From positions 248,001 through 312,000 of the forward strand of contig NZ_NJAK01000001.1 in NCBI RefSeq assembly GCF_002632755.1: 64,000 nucleotides of DNA. The letters run 5' to 3'. The notes below the pieces were generated by a model. The model was not told where the DNA came from. It did not search any database and saw nothing but the letters and a program-made list of their open reading frames with translations. Positions 1 to 10,577 of this stretch are shown here, one piece after another. Position 1 is the first letter of the stretch. The number at the start of each line of letters is the position of its first letter. Made by a program: the position numbers and the translations under genes. Origin of the DNA: Xenorhabdus ishibashii. GTDB taxonomy: Bacteria > Pseudomonadota > Gammaproteobacteria > Enterobacterales > Enterobacteriaceae.

Positions 1-1304
1 CCAATTTCTACACCTTTCATCATGATACGGTAGCTGGCTGGTGCCAATTCAAGGTTGTCACGAATATGCACGACCGGTGGCAGATATCCCACTTCTTGCG
101 CAAATTTTTTACGAATACCACTAATACGGCCAAGCAATTCACCGTTTTGGCGGAAATCCACCATTGGGATCAAACGATAGCCCACTTCCATTCCCAGTGG
201 ATCTTCCAATTGCACATCAGACCATGAAGCTTCAGCAGTTTGTTGTTGTTCTTCTACCGCTTTCATTTCTTCATGTTGCATTACCAACGGATTTTTGTCT
301 TTACGTAATAGAAAATACCCCCCTCCGGCCAAGGCCGCCGTGAATAACAGAAAGACGAAATTAGGCATTCCCGGCACCAATCCAAGCAGACCAAGGACAC
401 CCGCACTCAACATCATTACTTTAGGGTTGTTGAAAAGCTGGGTCACCATTTGCTGGCCAACATCTTCGTCCGTCGCTACGCGAGTTACGATAACACCTGC
501 CGCCGTGGAGATGATTAATGCCGGCAACTGGGCAACCAATCCATCACCGATGGTCAGCAAGGTATAGGCTTCCGCTGCATCACCTAAGGATAAATTGTGT
601 TGAGCAACACCAACGATTAAGCCACCAATGATGTTAATTACCAATATCATCAATCCGGCAATCGCATCGCCACGTACGAATTTACTCGCACCGTCCATTG
701 AACCGTAGAAATCCGCTTCTTGTGTAACCTCTGCACGACGCTTTTTAGCTTCATCTTCGCCAATCAACCCAGCGTTCAAATCAGCATCAATCGCCATCTG
801 TTTACCAGGCATTCCATCCAATACAAAACGCGCACCGACTTCTGCAATACGTCCTGCACCTTTAGTAATGACCATAAAGTTAATCAGGATCAAGATGACG
901 AAAACCACGATACCAATGGCAAAATTACCGCCAACAAGGAAATGGCCAAAAGCTTCCACAACTTGCCCTGCTGCGGCAGATCCCGTGTGTCCTTCCATCA
1001 GGATAATTCGCGTGGAAGCGACGTTAAGTGACAGGCGTAATAAGGTTGAGAACAGCAAAATTGTCGGAAATGCAGCAAAATCTAGTGTCCTGCGGGTGAA
1101 CATTGCCACCAGCAAAACCATGATCGAAAGCGCGATGTTGAAAGTGAATAGCAGATCAAGCAGAAATGGTGGCAGTGGCAATACCATCATCGACAAGATC
1201 ATGAGGATCAGTACAGGCCCTGCAAGCATTTGCCACTGGGAGCCTTTCATATTTCCCGGAAAACGATTTCCCGATAAACGAAACAATGAGGCCAGATTAG
1301 CCAT
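1..1304 (-). CDS. flhA: FlhA, flagellar export gate protein (5' part, runs off left edge)
   Basis: Integral membrane core of the flagellar type III export apparatus, which passes rod, hook and filament subunits through the inner membrane. About 434 N-terminal residues are present of a protein normally near 690; the cytoplasmic C-terminal domain lies outside the window. The protein starts MANLASLFRL and shows the FHIPEP-family signature with TLLRLSLNVASTR near residue 75, followed by several hydrophobic segments. The ATG at 1304 overlaps the end of flhB by 8 bases (ATGGCTAA), so translation is probably coupled. Very secure identification. Confidence 0.97.
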   Translation of the reverse strand, partial: MANLASLFRLSGNRFPGNMKGSQWQMLAGPVLILMILSMMVLPLPPFLLDLLFTFNIALSIMVLLVAMFTRRTLDFAAFPTILLFSTLLRLSLNVASTRIILMEGHTGSAAAGQVVEAFGHFLVGGNFAIGIVVFVILILINFMVITKGAGRIAEVGARFVLDGMPGKQMAIDADLNAGLIGEDEAKKRRAEVTQEADFYGSMDGASKFVRGDAIAGLMILVINIIGGLIVGVAQHNLSLGDAAEAYTLLTIGDGLVAQLPALIISTAAGVIVTRVATDEDVGQQMVTQLFNNPKVMMLSAGVLGLLGLVPGMPNFVFLLFTAALAGGGYFLLRKDKNPLVMQHEEMKAVEEQQQTAEASWSDVQLEDPLGMEVGYRLIPMVDFRQNGELLGRISGIRKKFAQEVGYLPPVVHIRDNLELAPASYRIMMKGVEI

Positions 1305-2448
1305 GACGATTATTTTCTCCAGCAAAATCCAGTGCTGGTGGCACTGGCAGATTTTCAGGTTTTTTCGGTTTCAGGCCACCTTCCTGTTTCCAACGTTTCA
1401 ATTGGTAAACCCAGGCAAGCACTTCTGCGACGGCAGCATAGAGCGCCGCAGGAATAACCCCACCTACCTCAGCATGGCGAAACAACGCCCGTGCCAAGGG
1501 GGGAGCTTCCAGTAATGGAATACGATTTTCCACACCCATTTCTTTAATGCGCAAGGCAATGAGACCCGCCCCTTTTGCCAATACTTTGGGGGCGCTCATT
1601 TTTTTGCTGTCATACTGCAAGGCAACGGCGTAATGAGTCGGGTTGGTGACAATAACATCCGCTTTCGGTACGTCTGCCATCATGCGCTTACGCGCAGCCG
1701 CTCGCTGCTGTTGACGAATTCTTGCCTTTACATGTGGGTCCCCTTCTTGCTCCTTAAATTCATCCTTGATCTCCTGACGGGTCATTCTCAATTTTTTCAA
1801 GTGGCTGCGGATCTGATAAAACACATCAAACGCCACCATGGGTATCAACATAAATAAGACAATATAACTGGCAAAAATTAGCATCATCATGGCATCGCTC
1901 AAGGCTATCAGCGGGTGCTGAGCAGTCAGATTGAGCATAGTTGGCCAATTAAGCCAGATAAACAAGGCCGCACCACCTCCCACCAGCGATGCCTTCAAGA
2001 TGGCTTTAAATAATTCCGCCAGCGCATTCATGGAGAAGATCTTCTTCAAACCAGAGATGGGATTTAGCTTAGTCAAATCAAATTTGATGGATTTTGAACT
2101 GAATAGCAGCCCCCCCATCAATGCTGGTGCACTGAGGGCAATCAATACCAATCCGATAAAAACGGGCAGCAATGCCCAAACCGCTTGTTTCAGTAACCGA
2201 CCAACTTGTTGCACCATCTGTTTGTCGTTACTGACCATGCTATGGTCGAAGTTGAATCCTTCAAATACCATCAAGGAAAGTTCATGGGTCATCGATTGTC
2301 CACTCATCCAAAGCAAGCTTACCCCTCCTGCCAACATCAGGATTGAAGTGAGTTCCTTAGAACGTGCAATTTGACCCTCTTTGCGCGCTTTTTCCCGTTT
2401 ATGGGGTGTGGGTTCTTCGGTTTTTTCGAGATCGCTATCTTCAGCCAC
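1297..2448 (-). CDS. flhB: FlhB, flagellar export switch protein
   Basis: Export-gate subunit that autocleaves and switches secretion from rod/hook to filament substrates. The start is best placed at a GTG at 2448 (VAEDSDLEKTEEPT), which gives 383 residues, the normal FlhB length, and has AAGGA just upstream; a longer frame to 2508 adds 20 non-homologous residues. Four membrane segments lie in the first half, and the NPTH autocleavage motif (VIVTNPTHYAVAL) lies in the cytoplasmic domain. The gene is followed by flhA with an 8-base overlap. Unlike in most enterics, the gene upstream is not cheZ but a symporter gene. Confidence 0.96.
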   Translation of the reverse strand: MAEDSDLEKTEEPTPHKREKARKEGQIARSKELTSILMLAGGVSLLWMSGQSMTHELSLMVFEGFNFDHSMVSNDKQMVQQVGRLLKQAVWALLPVFIGLVLIALSAPALMGGLLFSSKSIKFDLTKLNPISGLKKIFSMNALAELFKAILKASLVGGGAALFIWLNWPTMLNLTAQHPLIALSDAMMMLIFASYIVLFMLIPMVAFDVFYQIRSHLKKLRMTRQEIKDEFKEQEGDPHVKARIRQQQRAAARKRMMADVPKADVIVTNPTHYAVALQYDSKKMSAPKVLAKGAGLIALRIKEMGVENRIPLLEAPPLARALFRHAEVGGVIPAALYAAVAEVLAWVYQLKRWKQEGGLKPKKPENLPVPPALDFAGENNRHG

Positions 2449-2607
2449 AGCTTTCCTTGGTGAGCATTCGTGATTACATGCAGAAAATTTGCCTTTAGGA
2501 GAAGGCAAATAAAATTATGTTAAGCATGACAAAAGCCCAAAAATTCAATGGCAGGAACACTGCAAAATTTGCGGGGGTATTTGAGGCATTATGACAACTG
2601 TCTTGGA

Positions 2608-2635
2608 TTGAGATGGCTGTCAGCAGCCATCTCAA
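2608..2635. terminator. Perfect 12-bp hairpin after the symporter gene
   Basis: Positions 2608-2619 (TTGAGATGGCTG) are exactly complementary to 2624-2635 around a 4-base loop. The hairpin lies about 10 bases past the stop of the symporter gene and before flhB. The minus strand has no clear U-tract, so it may be an mRNA-stabilising hairpin or a weak terminator. Confidence 0.5.
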
Positions 2636-2643
2636 ATCACTTT

Positions 2644-4020
2644 TCAATCCGTTTTAACTGGCGTCTTAATGTCAAGGCTATCGGCATTAACGTCACGAAT
2701 ATGATCTTTCGTCAGGCGATAAACAACCGGACTGAGAAAGGCAATTGCTATCAGATTAGGGATCGCCATCATGGCATTAAGGGTATCCGCCAGCAACCAG
2801 ACAAAGGTTAACGACTGAGTCGCCCCAATCGGCAAGGCGATAATCCAAGCGATACGGAAAGGGACTATGGCTTTTGGCCCCAATAAATATTGGACACATT
2901 TCTCACCATAAAAACTCCATCCCAAGATGGTTGTAAAGGCGAAAATAGCCAGGGCAATAGCAACGATATAGTTACCTCCTGGAAGCACCGCTGAGAAGGA
3001 AGCTGCGGTCAATGTTGCACCTGTTTGACCAGTCAACCAGCCACCAGTAATAATAATGGTCAAACCCGTCACGGAACAGACGATGATCGTATCAATAAAG
3101 GTTCCCAACATAGCAATCAACCCCTGACGAATAGGGTTTTGCGTTTTTGCCACTGCATGAGCAATAGGCGCACTTCCCATCCCCGCTTCGTTAGAGAATA
3201 CACCACGGGCAATACCAAAACGGATTGCCGCCCAAACGGCTGCACCAGCAAATCCCCCTTGTGCCGCAACAGGTGTGAAAGCTGATTTGACAATTAAAGT
3301 AAGTGCATCGGGAATAGCTGTAAAATTAAGTGCCAAAACGATAACTCCCGCGCCAAAGTAACCGACCGTCATAATAGGCACTAACTTACCAGCAACATCA
3401 GAAATACGCTTAATACCGCCAATTAACACGGCACCAACCAGAACGACCAAGATTCCGGCCGTTATGGTTTTTTCAATACCAAAATTACTTTGCAATACGT
3501 CAGCGACGGAGTTGGCTTGTACTGTATTGCCGATACCAAAACCCGCAATACTGCCAAAGAAAGCAAAGAGTGTTCCCAGCCAAACCCATTTTTTTCCCAA
3601 GCCATTTTTGATGTAATACATCGGACCGCCAACGTAATTACCGTTTTTATCGGTTTCACGGAAACGTACCGCCAGTACCGCTTCCGAATATTTCGTCGCC
3701 ATGCCCACTAATGCGGTCATCCACATCCAGAACATAGCTCCTGGCCCACCCATCACAATGGCTGTCGCCACTCCTGCAATATTTCCAGTCCCGATTGTTG
3801 CTGACAATGCGGTCATTAGTGCGTTAAAAGGTGAAATCTGGCCTTCACCCCGTTGTTCATTTTTTTGAAAGAGTAATTTGAACCCCGTGCCTAATTTACG
3901 GATTGGTAAGAAGGACAAGCGGATTTGCATGAAAATACCAATACCCAAAAGCCCAATTAGCATGGGAACACCCCATACTATCCCATTTAGTGCAGCTAAC
4001 CATTGTGTAATCAATTCCAT
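2644..4020 (-). CDS. Alanine/glycine:cation symporter (AGCS) family protein
   Basis: Sodium-coupled inner-membrane uptake of alanine or glycine is the family role. The protein is 458 residues with about ten hydrophobic segments. Family hallmarks are visible: MTALSATIGTGNIAGVATAI near residue 90, a GMATKYSEA stretch, and GIARGVFSNEAGMGSAPIAHA in the middle. The ATG at 4020 is preferred because GAGGG precedes it by 6-7 bases; the frame can be read to 4035. It sits between the chemotaxis and flhBA operons, divergent from a serine recombinase, a position not usual for enterics, which suggests insertion. Family secure, substrate inferred. Confidence 0.93.
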   Translation of the reverse strand: MELITQWLAALNGIVWGVPMLIGLLGIGIFMQIRLSFLPIRKLGTGFKLLFQKNEQRGEGQISPFNALMTALSATIGTGNIAGVATAIVMGGPGAMFWMWMTALVGMATKYSEAVLAVRFRETDKNGNYVGGPMYYIKNGLGKKWVWLGTLFAFFGSIAGFGIGNTVQANSVADVLQSNFGIEKTITAGILVVLVGAVLIGGIKRISDVAGKLVPIMTVGYFGAGVIVLALNFTAIPDALTLIVKSAFTPVAAQGGFAGAAVWAAIRFGIARGVFSNEAGMGSAPIAHAVAKTQNPIRQGLIAMLGTFIDTIIVCSVTGLTIIITGGWLTGQTGATLTAASFSAVLPGGNYIVAIALAIFAFTTILGWSFYGEKCVQYLLGPKAIVPFRIAWIIALPIGATQSLTFVWLLADTLNAMMAIPNLIAIAFLSPVVYRLTKDHIRDVNADSLDIKTPVKTD

Positions 4021-4338
4021 ATACACCCTCGGCATTCAATGTAACAAGTTGGCAACAAAATCATTTCAATTAAATAAAAGAGCATTTTGAAGAAATAAGC
4101 GAGGATTAATTGGCTATCTTTGGTAAGAAAAAATTGATACTGTGAGTTGAATCACTCGTTATGGTTATTCTTTATCAATTACATTGATAATAATTCTTGT
4201 TACATTACTTATTCTGATATCGCCCCTCCGGTTAGCCAATTTTTATCTCGGCATTAAATAAATTAAAGGTTTTTTATAGCAAATAAATAGGTATTATTTG
4301 TCTTTCACATCGTTCCCAGAGTAACTAAAGGATTCTCG

Positions 4339-4902
4339 GTGGCAAGAGTTGGTTACATCAGAGTGTCAACAAATGACCAAAATAGTGATTTACAAAGAAA
4401 TGCGTTAATCAGTATTAACTGTGAACTGATTTTTGAAGACAAAATCAGTGGGAAAACAGCTAATCGTCCAGGGCTAAAACGAGCCTTAAAGCACCTTAAG
4501 TCTGGCGACACACTGGTGGTTTGGAAATTGGATCGACTGGGGCGCAGTGTGAAGAATCTGGTCACACTCATTTCAGAATTGCATGAACGCGGGGTGCATT
4601 TTCAAAGCCTGACTGACAGTATTGATACCAGTACGGCAATGGGAAGGTTTTTCTTCCATGTGATGAGTGCCCTGGCAGAAATGGAACGTGAACTGATTGT
4701 AGAAAGAACCAATGCAGGTTTAGCCGCAGCACGGGAACAGGGGCGAATTGGTGGACGACCAGTCGTGTTTACCGAGGAGAATCGACAACAAGCCGCGAGA
4801 TTACTGAATAAAGGGCATGGCCGCAAGCAGTTGTCGATTATTTATAATGTATCGTTATCAACAATTTATAAGTACTTACCCGTAGGGGAAATGGTTAATT
4901 AG
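4339..4902 (+). CDS. Serine recombinase, DNA invertase (Hin/Gin/Pin) family
   Basis: Site-specific recombinase of 187 residues. The N-terminal resolvase/invertase fold starts ARVGYIRVSTNDQN with the catalytic serine in YIRVS; VVWKLDRLGRS and the long E helix (MGRFFFHVMSALAEMERELIVERT) follow. The C-terminal helix-turn-helix is ARLLNKGHGRKQLSIIYNVSLSTIYKYL. It starts at GTG with AAAGGA upstream. Length and layout fit invertases rather than large serine integrases. It overlaps the following convergent hydrolase gene by 4 bases. No obvious 26-bp hix-type pair or alternative tail-fibre gene is next to it, so its target is unknown. Confidence 0.94.
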   Translation: MARVGYIRVSTNDQNSDLQRNALISINCELIFEDKISGKTANRPGLKRALKHLKSGDTLVVWKLDRLGRSVKNLVTLISELHERGVHFQSLTDSIDTSTAMGRFFFHVMSALAEMERELIVERTNAGLAAAREQGRIGGRPVVFTEENRQQAARLLNKGHGRKQLSIIYNVSLSTIYKYLPVGEMVN

Positions 4903-5702
4903 TTTATAAATTCTTTTATCAGACTAACCCACTCTGCTGGCTTCTCAATTTGTACCGCGTGACCACTATTAATCTCTTTATATGTACTATTGTTAATATT
5001 CTTATAAACTTCACGTACCAAATAAGGCGGGATTAACGTATCACTGTTTAATCCAATAACCAGCGTATTTTTATCTATTTGAGCAAGATACTCTTTTATA
5101 TCGATGGATAATCCCAAAGCAATACGTTTTTCTATCTTTTTTTCTGCCGGTTGAGAGCAAATCCGTTGTATGGTTTCATGTCCCAATGATGAAATAAATT
5201 CAGGACTTAGGGCATGTGATAAAGCGAAAGCCATTGCTGATGCTTTATCATTCAATTCCAAATGTAACCAAGTATTGAATATCAATTGGTGGCGAGGATC
5301 ATGATTTGTCGCCCATGGGGCGGTCAATATCAATTTATCAATGAGATTTGGATATTTGGCTGCTACAACTGCCGCAACGACTGCACCCAGAGAAACACCG
5401 ACTAAATCAACAGGAATATTACTGCTGTCTTCTATCACAGCAGCAACTTGTGCCGCCAAGTGCTCAACAGTCAATGTTTCTGGTGGTAGTTCAGAATTTC
5501 CACATCCTGCATAATCGGGGATTATGACAGCTCGGTCACTGATAAATGCTTTTTTTATCTCGCCAAAGCTACTGTTACCGCTGCTATTTGTGCCATGCAG
5601 GAAGACTATTGGTTTTTTGTTACTTTGCTTATTTTCTGGAAATACCTTGCGGTAAGAAACCAATGAATCTTTCAACTTAATGACTTTATCAATCGACTCC
5701 AC
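4899..5702 (-). CDS. Alpha/beta-fold hydrolase
   Basis: 267-residue single-domain alpha/beta hydrolase. Visible features are the oxyanion motif FLHGTNSSGN near residue 35, the nucleophile elbow GVSLGA near residue 102, and a late histidine in NSGHAVQIEKP near residue 248. No signal peptide, so cytoplasmic. The substrate cannot be told from sequence. It lies between cheZ and the recombinase, is tail-to-tail with the recombinase (4-base overlap), and is probably part of the same inserted block. Confidence 0.85.
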   Translation of the reverse strand: MESIDKVIKLKDSLVSYRKVFPENKQSNKKPIVFLHGTNSSGNSSFGEIKKAFISDRAVIIPDYAGCGNSELPPETLTVEHLAAQVAAVIEDSSNIPVDLVGVSLGAVVAAVVAAKYPNLIDKLILTAPWATNHDPRHQLIFNTWLHLELNDKASAMAFALSHALSPEFISSLGHETIQRICSQPAEKKIEKRIALGLSIDIKEYLAQIDKNTLVIGLNSDTLIPPYLVREVYKNINNSTYKEINSGHAVQIEKPAEWVSLIKEFIN

Positions 5703-5815
5703 AATGTTTTCCTCTGCACTAATGCCGTTGGAGCAGGCGCTTGGTCAGCTATCCTGCTCACCCAAGCGCACTTAAAATATAAAAATTCCGTTCGTTAAAA
5801 CAATTATACTCGCTA

Positions 5816-6472
5816 TCAAAAACCTAAACTATCCAATAAATCATCAACCTGTTCTTGGTTGGTAATAACACCAGCACCATTCTGGTTAACTTGAGGGCCG
5901 TTAAGAAGGCTGTCGTTCTCTTTTTTTGCTTTAGCCATCTGATCAGAAGGCATATTTTCCATTAATACCATGACCAACTGTTTTTCCAGCTCCTGAATGA
6001 CCTCCATCATCCGCTTAATGACCTGCCCAGTAAGATCCTGAAAATCTTGCGCCATCATAATCTCAAGCAATTGGGTGTTGGTAAATGAGACATGATCAGG
6101 GACGAGATGCAGATAGTTTCTTGTGTCCGTTACCAGTGAGCGGGCATCGGTCAGATCCAAGTTCTTCGGGTTTGCAAACCACTCATCCCAACGTTGGGTT
6201 AAGGCTTTTGCTGAAGCTTCCAATTCGTTCTGACGAGGCTGGGCTACTTCAACGCAGTTCAATACCCTTTCAGCCGCTTGTGCCGTCATTTGAACGACGT
6301 AATTCAATCGCTCTCTTGCATCTGGGATCGCCTCAGCCGCCTGAGCGATGGTTTGATCCAATCCCAGCTCACGTAAACTATCGCGCAGCATTCTGGTTAA
6401 CTGCCCAATACGGCTGATTATCTCACTGGTCGAGATCGCCTCACTTCTCGGCATGACTGGATTTTCACTCAT
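5816..6472 (-). CDS. cheZ: CheZ, CheY-P phosphatase
   Basis: Dephosphorylates CheY-P to end tumble signals. 218 residues, close to the 214 of E. coli. The catalytic segment [10 protein letters not shown] is intact; D146 and Q150 correspond to E. coli D143 and Q147. The C-terminal CheY-docking peptide [13 protein letters not shown] is intact. It lies 9 bases after cheY in the mcp-cheRBYZ operon. It is the last chemotaxis gene; the usual next gene, flhB, is displaced by about 3.4 kb. Confidence 0.97.
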   Translation of the reverse strand: MSENPVMPRSEAISTSEIISRIGQLTRMLRDSLRELGLDQTIAQAAEAIPDARERLNYVVQMTAQAAERVLNCVEVAQPRQNELEASAKALTQRWDEWFANPKNLDLTDARSLVTDTRNYLHLVPDHVSFTNTQLLEIMMAQDFQDLTGQVIKRMMEVIQELEKQLVMVLMENMPSDQMAKAKKENDSLLNGPQVNQNGAGVITNQEQVDDLLDSLGF

Positions 6473-6481
6473 TTTGTCTCC

Positions 6482-6871
6482 TTAGAGCCCCAGTTTTTCA
6501 AAAATTTTATTGAGTTTCTCTTCCAAAATAGCCGCAGTAAACGGTTTCACTACATAACCGCTGGCTCCAGCTTGTGCTGCTGCAATAATGTTTTCTTTTT
6601 TTGCCTCTGCCGTTACCATCAGAACAGGTAAGGCTGCCAGTTTTTCTTCACTGCGGATCATTTTCAACAATTCGAGACCATCAACATTTGGCATGTTCCA
6701 GTCAGAAATAACAAAATCAAATTCGGCAGTGCGGAGTTTAGTCAACGCTTCTGCCCCATCCTGTGCTTCATCTACATTGTTGAACCCCAACTCTTTCAGC
6801 AGATTACGCACAATTCGACGCATAGTTGAAAAGTCATCAACGACCAAAAATCTCAAATCCTTACTTGCCAT
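6482..6871 (-). CDS. cheY: CheY, chemotaxis response regulator
   Basis: Single-domain receiver that binds FliM when phosphorylated by CheA. 129 residues from the ATG at 6871, which has AAGGAG upstream; the frame extends to 6892 but those seven residues are not part of the family. The full active site is present: D12/D13, phospho-acceptor D57 (VISDWNMPN), T87 and K109. Between cheB and cheZ. Confidence 0.98.
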   Translation of the reverse strand: MASKDLRFLVVDDFSTMRRIVRNLLKELGFNNVDEAQDGAEALTKLRTAEFDFVISDWNMPNVDGLELLKMIRSEEKLAALPVLMVTAEAKKENIIAAAQAGASGYVVKPFTAAILEEKLNKIFEKLGL

Positions 6872-6951
6872 AAAAACTCCTTGGAATTTCACTTACCCAG
6901 CAGCACAGCGCTGCAAAAATTAACATCAAATACAACTACCAAATACAACGA

Positions 6952-8004
6952 CTAAATACGAACCGATTGCCCCGCACTGATTTTAGCCAGCATAGTTTTA
7001 CTGATTTTTTGAAGATCCATGATTTCATCCACCGCCCCTAACTGGATCGCGGCACGTGGCATTCCAAATACGACACAACTTTTTTCACTTTGAGCTAATG
7101 TGTAAGCCCCTGCTTGCTTCATTTCCAGCAAGCCCGCCGCACCATCATTACCCATACCGGTTAAAATAACGCCTACCGAATTGCGTCCGGCATATTTAGC
7201 AACAGAACGAAAGAGAACATCAACAGAAGGACGATGGCGATTAACTGGCTGGGCATGGGTTATCATGATTTGATAATTGGCACCACTGCGGCAAAGTTCC
7301 ATATGACGATCGCCAGGTGCAATGTAGGCATGCCCTGGCAGAACGCGTTCCCCATCCTCAGCTTCTTTTACCGTGATCTGGCTCAGTTTATTAAGTCTTT
7401 CAGCAAAAGAACGGGTGAAACCCGCAGGCATATGTTGAGTAATCAATAAAGCCGGACTGGTGATCGGCAGGGGTTGCAGCAGGTTTTTGATTGCCTCTGT
7501 TCCTCCTGTTGACGCCCCTACCGCGATCAGTTTTTCACTGGATAGTAGTGGCTTGAAATTCAATGGTGCTGTACTTACGGACGCCGGTTCCGCAAGACTG
7601 ATTTTAGCCTGAGCGGCGGCACGGATTTTTTCGGCAATCAGTTCGCTATAAGCCAGCATACCTTCACGGATCCCCAGTTGTGGTTTGGTCACAAAGTCCA
7701 CCGCACCCAATTCCAGTGCTTTCAATGTGATTTCCGAACCTTTTGCGGTCAGAGAAGACACCATCACCACAGGCATCGGGCGTAACCGCATTAATTTTTC
7801 TAAAAAATCAATGCCATCCATGCGTGGCATCTCAACATCTAAGGTTAATACCTGCGGATTGTGTCTTTTGATTAAATCGCGGGCAACGAATGGATCCGGC
7901 GCACAATCCACGACTTCCATATCAGGGTGACTATTGATAATTTCCCGCATGATTTGACGCATTAACGCCGAATCATCCACACACAGAACAGTTATTTTAT
8001 TCAT
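6952..8004 (-). CDS. cheB: CheB, receptor methylesterase/deamidase
   Basis: Two-domain adaptation enzyme of 350 residues. Receiver domain at about 1-120 with acceptor D56; methylesterase domain at about 155-350 with catalytic S165 ([10 protein letters not shown]), H191 (ITQHMPAGF) and D287 (GMGNDGAAG). Removes methyl groups from receptor glutamates. It overlaps the end of cheR by 8 bases (ATGAATAA), indicating translational coupling. Confidence 0.97.
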   Translation of the reverse strand: MNKITVLCVDDSALMRQIMREIINSHPDMEVVDCAPDPFVARDLIKRHNPQVLTLDVEMPRMDGIDFLEKLMRLRPMPVVMVSSLTAKGSEITLKALELGAVDFVTKPQLGIREGMLAYSELIAEKIRAAAQAKISLAEPASVSTAPLNFKPLLSSEKLIAVGASTGGTEAIKNLLQPLPITSPALLITQHMPAGFTRSFAERLNKLSQITVKEAEDGERVLPGHAYIAPGDRHMELCRSGANYQIMITHAQPVNRHRPSVDVLFRSVAKYAGRNSVGVILTGMGNDGAAGLLEMKQAGAYTLAQSEKSCVVFGMPRAAIQLGAVDEIMDLQKISKTMLAKISAGQSVRI

Positions 8005-8884
8005 GACCCCTCCTTGCCCGACCTACACCGTAAACGGTCTGTCCTTGCAAGTAGAACTCTCGGCTGATTTGAGTGACGTTTTCGGAATGCCCTGCAAAGA
8101 GCAAACCATCCGGTTTTAAGAAATTGACAAAATTACGCAAGATCCTTTCCTGTGTCTTTTTATCGAAATAAATCATCACATTACGGCAGAATATTGCATC
8201 AAACTTACCTTCGAGTGCCCAATCAGAATCGAGCAGATTCAAATGCTGAAAACTCACTAGCTCAGCAAGCAAAGGACGAACCCGTGCATACCCTTCAAAG
8301 CGATCAACCCCTTTGAAAAAATATTTTTTCTTCTGGCTTTCACTCAGATACTGCAATTCTTCCAGCCGATAAACACCCCGCCTGGCTTTTTCCAGCACAC
8401 TGGTATCAATATCACTGCCAATGATTTTTATCCGATTTGACCGATGCCCCAGTGCATCACACAAGGTCATTGCAATAGAATATGGCTCCTCTCCCGTTGA
8501 AGCGGCAGCACTCCAAACGCGGTATGTCCCACTATTTTTCCTGCTGGCATGCGCCGCCAGAATAGGAAAATGATGGGATTCCCTGAAAAATGCGGTGAGA
8601 TTTGTGGTCAATGCATTAATGAAAGATTCCCATTCTTTACTGTGGCTGTTTTGTTCCAGAATCGACAAGTATTGACCAAAATCATTAAGCTCCAATACAC
8701 GAAGCCGCCTGACTAAACGGTTATATACCATCTCACGCTTATTTTTCGCCAGTACTATGCCAGCCCGTTGATAGATAAACTGGCAGATGCGATCAAATTG
8801 CGCATCCGACAAAGCATGCCGCTGAAGCATAAAGTTCAGCGGTGCAGTAGCATCAGAATCTGAAGCTATTGAATTGGCTTTCAT
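7997..8884 (-). CDS. cheR: CheR, chemoreceptor methyltransferase
   Basis: S-adenosylmethionine-dependent methylation of receptor glutamates. 295 residues: N-terminal helical domain to about residue 90, then a methyltransferase fold with [18 protein letters not shown], the SAM-binding region, and [11 protein letters not shown]. It lies 6 bases after the chemoreceptor gene and overlaps cheB. Confidence 0.97.
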   Translation of the reverse strand: MKANSIASDSDATAPLNFMLQRHALSDAQFDRICQFIYQRAGIVLAKNKREMVYNRLVRRLRVLELNDFGQYLSILEQNSHSKEWESFINALTTNLTAFFRESHHFPILAAHASRKNSGTYRVWSAAASTGEEPYSIAMTLCDALGHRSNRIKIIGSDIDTSVLEKARRGVYRLEELQYLSESQKKKYFFKGVDRFEGYARVRPLLAELVSFQHLNLLDSDWALEGKFDAIFCRNVMIYFDKKTQERILRNFVNFLKPDGLLFAGHSENVTQISREFYLQGQTVYGVGRARRGHE

Positions 8885-8890
8885 CTGACC

Positions 8891-10522
8891 TCAGCGTAGT
8901 TGACTCACAACATGCTCATCAGTCATGTTTGATGTAGCGGTCTCTTGATAAGCGTACTCATCTTCCAAACTGTCAGGCAGTTCAAATTGAGCAACGGTTT
9001 TCACCAATATGTCTGCCTTATCTTCAAGGGCAGCAGCGGCAGCGGCAGATTGTTCCACCAATGCAGCATTTTGCTGTGTGACTTGATCCATCTGACTGAC
9101 AGCTTGAGCAACTTGATGAATGCCACGACTCTGTTCATCAGAAGCAGCAGCAATTTCAGCCATTAAATCAGTCACCTGATTCACCGATCTAACTAATTCA
9201 TCCATCGTTTGTCCCGCATTGTTCACTAACTCTGAACCCTGATTAACTCGATGGACAGATTCATCAATTAACGTTTTGATTTCTTTCGCGGCTTCGGCAC
9301 TACGTTGCGCCAGATCACGTACTTCACCGGCTACTACAGAGAACCCACGCCCTTGCTCACCAGCACGTGCCGCTTCAACGGCAGCATTCAATGCCAGAAT
9401 ATTGGTCTGGAAAGCGATACCATCAATAACACTGATGATGGCGCTGATTTTCTTCGAACTTTTGGCGATTTCATCCATAGTTACCACAACACTTGTGGTC
9501 AGTTCACCACCTTTTGAAGCAGTCTGGGAAGCCGATATCGCCAGTTCGCTGGCTTGACGCGCATTTTCTGCGTTCTGTTTAACGGTAACAGTCAACTCTT
9601 CCATACTGGCAGCCGTTTCTTCCAGTGATGCTGCTTGTTGTTCTGTACGTGAAGATAAGTCCGTATTGCCCTGAGTGATCTCTTGAATGCCAGAATACAT
9701 CTGGTTGGTATTTTCGCGAACAGCAGCAATGGATTTGATTAATGATGACTGCATGTCGCGGAGTTTTCGGAAAATATCACCAATTTCATCATTAGTGAAA
9801 ACAGCAATTTTTTTATCCAAACGCCCTTCAGCTACATCCTGGAAACAAGCTCTCATATTCGAAAACGGTCTGAGCAGATTACGTTTCAACCACCAATTAG
9901 CTGCTACTGAAACCACAAATACCATCAAAACAGCACCAAAAAACATGACAATGGATACTTTGTAGTAAAATTGTCCCTCAGAAACCGCTGAGTTAATGTT
10001 AGCACCGAGAAACTGCATATAGTTGTTAAATGCAACTTCCATCTTACGCTGGTAATCTTCTGTAGGTTGATCAAGGAAAGCCTGAAAATTACCTTCATAA
10101 AGATAAGTTTTTAGTTCTTTTAATGCATTGATATATTCTTGATAAGAGTGTTCAACCGCAGTTAATAAAGCTGCACCATGATCAGTTTGTTCCATCCGAG
10201 GTAGTGAACTGAATTTGGCAAAATTCCGGTCTGCGTCATTCATTGAGCCTTTGAGTAACGCTTCCATTGCCTCTATCTGCGTTTGTGGTTGCCCCACTTT
10301 GTGGGCTATTGCGATTTTGTTCAAAGTATTACGCGTTTGCAACAATGCCGACCAACTCAAGCTAAGGGTATCTCTCCGTTGAGTTCCCAGATCAATTCTT
10401 TCGATATATGTCTGGTCTGTATGAATTATTCCCAGAGACAAACCACTCGAAATAATTTGCATAACACAAAACATCATCAGTAACAGATACAAACTGGTTG
10501 ATATGCGAAGCTTGCCTAACAT
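8891..10522 (-). CDS. Methyl-accepting chemotaxis protein (no C-terminal pentapeptide)
   Basis: 543-residue Tsr/Tar-type receptor: N-terminal membrane anchor, four-helix periplasmic domain to about 190, second membrane segment ([18 protein letters not shown]), HAMP, and a signalling domain with the conserved hairpin [23 protein letters not shown]. The tail ends VVSQLR and lacks the NWETF tether, so it would depend on a neighbouring receptor for efficient CheR/CheB recruitment. The start has GAGGTGATTAC upstream. Ligand unknown. Second receptor in the operon, followed by cheR. Confidence 0.93.
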   Translation of the reverse strand: MLGKLRISTSLYLLLMMFCVMQIISSGLSLGIIHTDQTYIERIDLGTQRRDTLSLSWSALLQTRNTLNKIAIAHKVGQPQTQIEAMEALLKGSMNDADRNFAKFSSLPRMEQTDHGAALLTAVEHSYQEYINALKELKTYLYEGNFQAFLDQPTEDYQRKMEVAFNNYMQFLGANINSAVSEGQFYYKVSIVMFFGAVLMVFVVSVAANWWLKRNLLRPFSNMRACFQDVAEGRLDKKIAVFTNDEIGDIFRKLRDMQSSLIKSIAAVRENTNQMYSGIQEITQGNTDLSSRTEQQAASLEETAASMEELTVTVKQNAENARQASELAISASQTASKGGELTTSVVVTMDEIAKSSKKISAIISVIDGIAFQTNILALNAAVEAARAGEQGRGFSVVAGEVRDLAQRSAEAAKEIKTLIDESVHRVNQGSELVNNAGQTMDELVRSVNQVTDLMAEIAAASDEQSRGIHQVAQAVSQMDQVTQQNAALVEQSAAAAAALEDKADILVKTVAQFELPDSLEDEYAYQETATSNMTDEHVVSQLR

Positions 10523-10538
10523 GTAATCACCTCGTTTA

Positions 10539-10559
10539 ACGGCTGCATTATGCAGCCGT
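10539..10559. other. Intergenic hairpin between the two chemoreceptor genes
   Basis: A 9-bp perfect stem (ACGGCTGCA) with a 3-base loop lies in the 55-base gap between the receptor genes, just upstream of the second gene's ribosome site. With no U-tract after it, it more likely tunes translation or mRNA processing than terminates. Confidence 0.55.
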
Positions 10560-10577
10560 GGTTATCGCTATTATTTT

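Noticed and set aside
720..1515. Open frames antisense to flhA and flhB.
   Set aside because: They are shadow frames of well-conserved flagellar genes, with no ribosome sites or recognisable products.
4108..4241. AATTGGCTA / TAGCCAATT inverted repeat flanking about 115 bases upstream of the serine recombinase, as a possible invertible promoter.
   Set aside because: Only 9 bases match and there is no invertase-type dinucleotide core or 26-bp hix-like dyad; chance is likely in AT-rich DNA.
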